A stretch of 7,410 nt of DNA from a bacterium (lineage in GTDB: Bacteria > Verrucomicrobiota > Verrucomicrobiia > Methylacidiphilales > Verrucolacustridaceae). The stretch spans positions 1 through 7,410 of the forward strand of contig RFWS01000052.1 in NCBI GenBank assembly GCA_009921985.1, in the 5' to 3' direction. This document shows positions 5,293 to 7,410 of this stretch, in pieces; within the stretch, counting starts at the first letter, position 1, and the number at the start of each line of letters is the position of its first letter. The notes below the pieces were generated by a model. It did no database searches. It was not told the DNA's origin and was given only the letters and a program-made list of their open reading frames with translations. Both the position numbers and the translations under genes were made by a program.

Positions 5293-6458
5293 GGCCTTTT
5301 TAACCAGACCTCTTGAAAAAAGGCCTTCAGTCGAACAGCCGTGGAGGGAATTGAAAAATTCCCCACGGCTGTCGGTGCTGTTTGAGGCCTGAGGAATCGA
5401 GCCCGATCGGCCATGATAGCGGCTAAAGCCCGGGGGTTCTCTTCTGATAAATAGATGCAATCCTCGCCCAAGAGATCCTTGACCCCGCTCGCTTCGGTGG
5501 AAATTACTTCCAACCCGGCAGACAAGTAAGAAAAAATCTTTGAGGGAAAAGTAACCGTTGAAATGGGGTCTGACCCGAGCTGGAGATTCAGTCCAACATG
5601 GCAGCGGCCAAGCAGTCGGGCGTGATCCTCTGCTGAAATCACGCCGTGAAAAAATAGCTTTCCAGAAAAGCGGCAGTCCTGTGCCATGCTTTGCCAAGTA
5701 TCTGCGAAAGGACCGGATCCGGTAATGTCCAGTCGCCACCCTTCTTTCGGCAGGTAGGGGAGGGCCTGAATAAGGAGATTCATGCCCCTGGGTTCATCAA
5801 GTGAGCCAGCATAAATAAAGTGCACTTTGGGCAAAGGATGTTCCGGCCTGTTTATTTTTGCGCCGGGCTTGTAGAAGCCCGGGATAGTGACTTTCGGAAT
5901 CCTCGCAGGCAGACGTTCTCCTAGACACGGATGGGCTAAAATGGCCCCCTGAATAAGGGCCCTGCCGAGTTCCTCGGCAGGGCCGCTGATTAGGCGTGGC
6001 CAACCGCGGTCGGTCAGGTGTTTGCCATCCTCATAATCCAAAAGAATCGAGCAGCCATAAAGAAGACGGCAAAGCCAAGCCGCGAGCACATAAATCAGTT
6101 CAAAATTATCCATCATGAGGACATCTCCTTTGCGAACGTGTCGGGCCACATGCAAGGCATACATGACCCAGGAAAAAGGAATCCGCAACTTGGGCAGATC
6201 CCAATTGGCGCAAAAATGCTGGGGGAATCGGTCAAAGCGGGTATCGACAAGCGGCAACCAGCGACCATGCCGGCGGACGGAGGCCCGCGGTGGAGAACTA
6301 AGAATCACCAGCTCCCATCCCAACGCAAGCTGGATGGCCGTGAACAGATCCCGGCGCTTCGGGGAGCTGAGGCACGGGGGAATCTCCTCGCCGCGAGCTT
6401 TTTGATAGTTCTCATCGTAAACATTCGAAAGGATCACGAAGCGGTGGGGGGCACTCAT
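5289..6458 (-). CDS. GT4-like glycosyltransferase, first gene of the minus-strand operon
   Basis: A 389-residue protein from ATG 6458, with the two-domain GT-B layout. The N-terminal strand R-F-V-I-L-S-N (6-12) is followed by V-L-M-M-D-N-F-E (113-120) and a hydrophobic stretch (121-141) that could sit at the membrane. The C-terminal domain has the strand F-I-Y-A-G-S-L (214-220), T-G-S-G-P (246-250), H-G-V-I (271-274) and F-P-S-K-I-F-S-Y-L-S-A-G (304-315). That last motif matches a known GT4 subgroup, but the Glu usual after K-I-F is Ser310. The frame is open to GTG 6560, which has GGAG 7 bases upstream and would add 34 residues. I prefer 6458 because the fold begins there and the region upstream belongs to the divergent gene, although 6458 lacks a clear Shine-Dalgarno. 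It is translationally coupled to the next gene by the TTGA overlap. The substrate is unknown. Confidence 0.8.
   Translation of the reverse strand: MSAPHRFVILSNVYDENYQKARGEEIPPCLSSPKRRDLFTAIQLALGWELVILSSPPRASVRRHGRWLPLVDTRFDRFPQHFCANWDLPKLRIPFSWVMYALHVARHVRKGDVLMMDNFELIYVLAAWLCRLLYGCSILLDYEDGKHLTDRGWPRLISGPAEELGRALIQGAILAHPCLGERLPARIPKVTIPGFYKPGAKINRPEHPLPKVHFIYAGSLDEPRGMNLLIQALPYLPKEGWRLDITGSGPFADTWQSMAQDCRFSGKLFFHGVISAEDHARLLGRCHVGLNLQLGSDPISTVTFPSKIFSYLSAGLEVISTEASGVKDLLGEDCIYLSEENPRALAAIMADRARFLRPQTAPTAVGNFSIPSTAVRLKAFFQEVWLKRP
5291..5327 (-). promoter_or_regulatory. Hairpin containing the start codon of the second operon gene
   Basis: AAGGCCTTTTT (5291-5301) and AAAAAGGCCTT (5317-5327) are perfect 11-bp inverted repeats around a 15-base loop. 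In the minus-strand transcript the loop carries AAGAGG, the best Shine-Dalgarno candidate. The 3' arm ends in the first two bases of the UUG start at 5292. The helix would therefore hide the start while exposing the ribosome-binding sequence. The same bases encode the last residues of the upstream protein. A regulatory role is inference. Confidence 0.5.
5335..5372 (-). repeat. Long hairpin just upstream of the second operon gene
   Basis: ACAGCCGTGG (5335-5344) pairs with CCACGGCTGT (5363-5372), and GGAATT (5347-5352) pairs with AATTCC (5357-5362). This gives 16 base pairs with one 2-base bulge (5345-5346) and a 4-base loop (GAAA on plus, TTTC on minus). It lies within the last codons of the upstream glycosyltransferase, which stays open through it. 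Only seven bases separate it from the next hairpin. No T-run follows it directly. Confidence 0.65.
5958..5984. repeat. Perfect 12-bp palindrome with a 3-base loop inside a glycosyltransferase gene
   Basis: GGCCCTGCCGAG (5958-5969) and CTCGGCAGGGCC (5973-5984) pair perfectly around TTC (GAA on minus). Ten of the twelve pairs are G-C. It lies in the coding sequence of the first operon gene and encodes G-P-A-E-E-L-G-R-A (159-167) without breaking the frame. A rough expectation for perfect 12-bp arms with loops up to 20 in random sequence of this length is about 0.01. Confidence 0.7.
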
Positions 6459-6525
6459 GGGAACCGGCTTGCCACAGGCATCAAATTTTTTACTCTGGGC
6501 ATTCGATTCAGAAAAGAGAGGACTT
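6459..6525. promoter_or_regulatory. Divergent spacer between operon and methyltransferase
   Basis: With the preferred starts (6458 minus, 6526 plus), this 67-bp spacer would carry 5' signals for both directions. It contains the plus-strand Shine-Dalgarno-like AGAGGA (6517-6522). I see no confident promoter pair. Both flanking frames stay open through the whole spacer, so the true boundaries are uncertain and one gene may start inside it. Confidence 0.35.
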
Positions 6526-7275
6526 TTGGAAGATCGCCAACCCATTTCCACCCTTTGCACAGGCCTGCTCCGTTTTTGTAAAAAAGCGGCCTTTTTCGTG
6601 CCGGGGGTGCGTCCCCGGGCGAGGGCGCTTAAGGAGAAATGGCAAAAGGATCCATTGGGAATCGCCCTCTATCAAAAAATATTTGAGCGGGGCAAACTTA
6701 TCCTCCCCCAGATTGCGGCCGAGGATCTTTCCGGATCCGCCGGCTCCGTGGTTTTTCCTGCCTGCCATCCGCTTTACGCCGGCGAAGACACGCCCTTGGA
6801 TGATCTTCTTTTCCTGCTCCACTTTGCCAAGGCCCGTAACGCCCAAAGAATTCTCGAGGTCGGCACCTATCGGTCACGAACCACCCTGGCCTTTCACCTG
6901 AATTGTCCACATGCGGCGGTGGTCAGCTATGACATCGTCACCCGGCCCTCACCTTATCGGGACATCGCCAACCGCCAGGCAGCCATTCAATTTCGCTTGA
7001 AGCCATTCTCAACGGCTTCGGCCGAGCTTCTCCGGGAACCCAAGTTTGATCTCATCTTCATCGACGGTTCGCACAAGAAAGAGGATGTTTTGAGTGACTC
7101 TCGTCTGGCGATGCAGATTGTGGCCAAAGACGGCGCGATCATTTGGCACGATTACCGCATCCGGGATTACCGTACTGACACCTTGGAGGTTCCGGAGGCT
7201 CTTCGGGAGTTGGCCCCAGCCAAGCCGGTTTTTTGGGTCAGGGGCACGACTTGCGCGATCTACCGCGAGATTTGA
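6526..7275 (+). CDS. SAM-dependent methyltransferase, Methyltransf_24-like
   Basis: A class I (Rossmann-fold) methyltransferase of 249 residues from TTG 6526. Motif I is I-L-E-V-G-T-Y (109-115), the SAM-binding Gly region. S-Y-D-I (134-137) is the acidic end of the second strand. F-D-L-I-F-I-D-G-S-H (174-183) and I-I-W-H-D-Y (205-210) are the signatures typical of the Methyltransf_24 group, many members of which sit in glycan clusters. In this setting methylation of a sugar hydroxyl of the polysaccharide is the likely role, but the target is inferred from context. The start is uncertain. ATG 6457 would overlap the divergent gene. TTG 6526 has AGAGGA three bases upstream. GTG 6598 or 6607 are also possible, and all conserved motifs lie downstream of every choice. 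The gene faces the partial minus-strand gene at the right edge. Confidence 0.82.
   Translation: MEDRQPISTLCTGLLRFCKKAAFFVPGVRPRARALKEKWQKDPLGIALYQKIFERGKLILPQIAAEDLSGSAGSVVFPACHPLYAGEDTPLDDLLFLLHFAKARNAQRILEVGTYRSRTTLAFHLNCPHAAVVSYDIVTRPSPYRDIANRQAAIQFRLKPFSTASAELLREPKFDLIFIDGSHKKEDVLSDSRLAMQIVAKDGAIIWHDYRIRDYRTDTLEVPEALRELAPAKPVFWVRGTTCAIYREI
6561..6596 (+). terminator. Terminator-like hairpin at the methyltransferase 5' end
   Basis: AGGCC (6561-6565) pairs with GGCCT (6588-6592), GCT (6567-6569) with AGC (6585-6587), and TTTT with AAAA around the loop. Five T (6592-6596) follow on plus, one of them shared with the stem. Bulges T and CCG weaken it. If the gene starts at 6526, this lies inside coding sequence. 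If it starts at GTG 6598, it sits directly before the start, like an attenuator. Confidence 0.25.
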
Positions 7276-7327
7276 GGTTGGGGAAAAACCGAAACCAAGT
7301 TGTGGCCCCCTGGCCGCCAGCCGTTCC

Positions 7328-7410
7328 TTAGGCAGTAGTCGAAACCACTTTTTTCCAGGCTGGAGAATAGACAAAAAGGAGCGGCACGATCTGACCCAGG
7401 ATCAGGGCAA
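7328..7410 (-). CDS. C-terminal end of a hydrophobic, probably membrane, protein (partial)
   Basis: The last 26 codons and TAA stop (7330-7328) of a minus-strand gene that continues past the right edge. The visible part begins with a hydrophobic run (A-L-I-L-G-Q-I-V-P-L-L-F-V-Y) and then turns polar with a Lys-Lys pair, as at the cytoplasmic end of a final transmembrane helix. In this cluster a flippase, polymerase or other assembly protein would fit, but 26 residues cannot identify the family. It converges on the methyltransferase across a 52-bp gap in which I see no clear terminator. Confidence 0.5.
   Translation of the reverse strand, partial: ALILGQIVPLLFVYSPAWKKVVSTTA

Noticed and set aside
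5712..5723. Perfect 12-base palindrome ACCGGATCCGGT as a regulator site
   Set aside because: It has no loop for a hairpin, lies inside coding sequence and encodes the common T-G-S-G turn.
5293..5739. Upstream extension of the second operon glycosyltransferase to a 533-residue protein
   Set aside because: The extra 149 residues are read out of frame through the preceding glycosyltransferase, have no fold-like pattern, and the GT4 domain begins naturally after TTG 5292.
6018..6581. 187-codon plus-strand open frame opposite the first operon glycosyltransferase
   Set aside because: It is antisense to a gene with clear GT4 motifs and shows no recognisable protein pattern.

Overview
The window is part of a surface-polysaccharide (O-antigen, capsule or exopolysaccharide) biosynthesis locus from a bacterium of moderate G+C, roughly 50-55% by eye. 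Single 60-base lines range from about 38% to 67%. The combination of an O-antigen ligase/Wzy-type membrane protein, several GT4 glycosyltransferases and a sugar-type methyltransferase suggests a Gram-negative organism. Some protein features remind me of the Verrucomicrobiota/PVC group, but that is a weak impression and the taxon cannot be settled from the sequence. GTG and TTG starts are used alongside ATG.

Layout from left to right. Positions 1-293 hold no convincing gene; they contain a hairpin and a plausible terminator for the next gene. Positions 294-1928 (minus) encode a polytopic O-antigen ligase/polymerase-like protein. A 78-bp divergent spacer separates it from a GT4 glycosyltransferase on plus (2007-3020). 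That gene runs tail-to-tail, with a 28-bp overlap, into a three-gene minus-strand operon of GT4-type glycosyltransferases. The operon is transcribed 5289-6458, then 4138-5292, then 2993-4141, and each junction has a 4-bp stop/start overlap (TTGA, ATGA). A second divergent spacer leads to a SAM-dependent methyltransferase on plus (6526-7275). The right edge holds the last 26 codons of a hydrophobic protein on minus.

Read together, the four glycosyltransferases would add sugars one after another to a lipid-linked repeat unit. The methyltransferase could modify the glycan, and the membrane protein would polymerise or ligate it on the periplasmic side. The partial membrane protein at the right edge may belong to the same export or assembly pathway. 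Sugar identities cannot be read from the sequence.

The most unusual content is structural. Two hairpins lie back to back across the junction of the first two operon genes (5291-5372), one of them containing the start codon of the second gene. A perfect 12-bp, 3-base-loop palindrome sits inside the first operon gene (5958-5984). Several smaller short-loop palindromes lie in intact coding sequence. I see no CRISPR array, tRNA, rRNA, insertion sequence or defence system.
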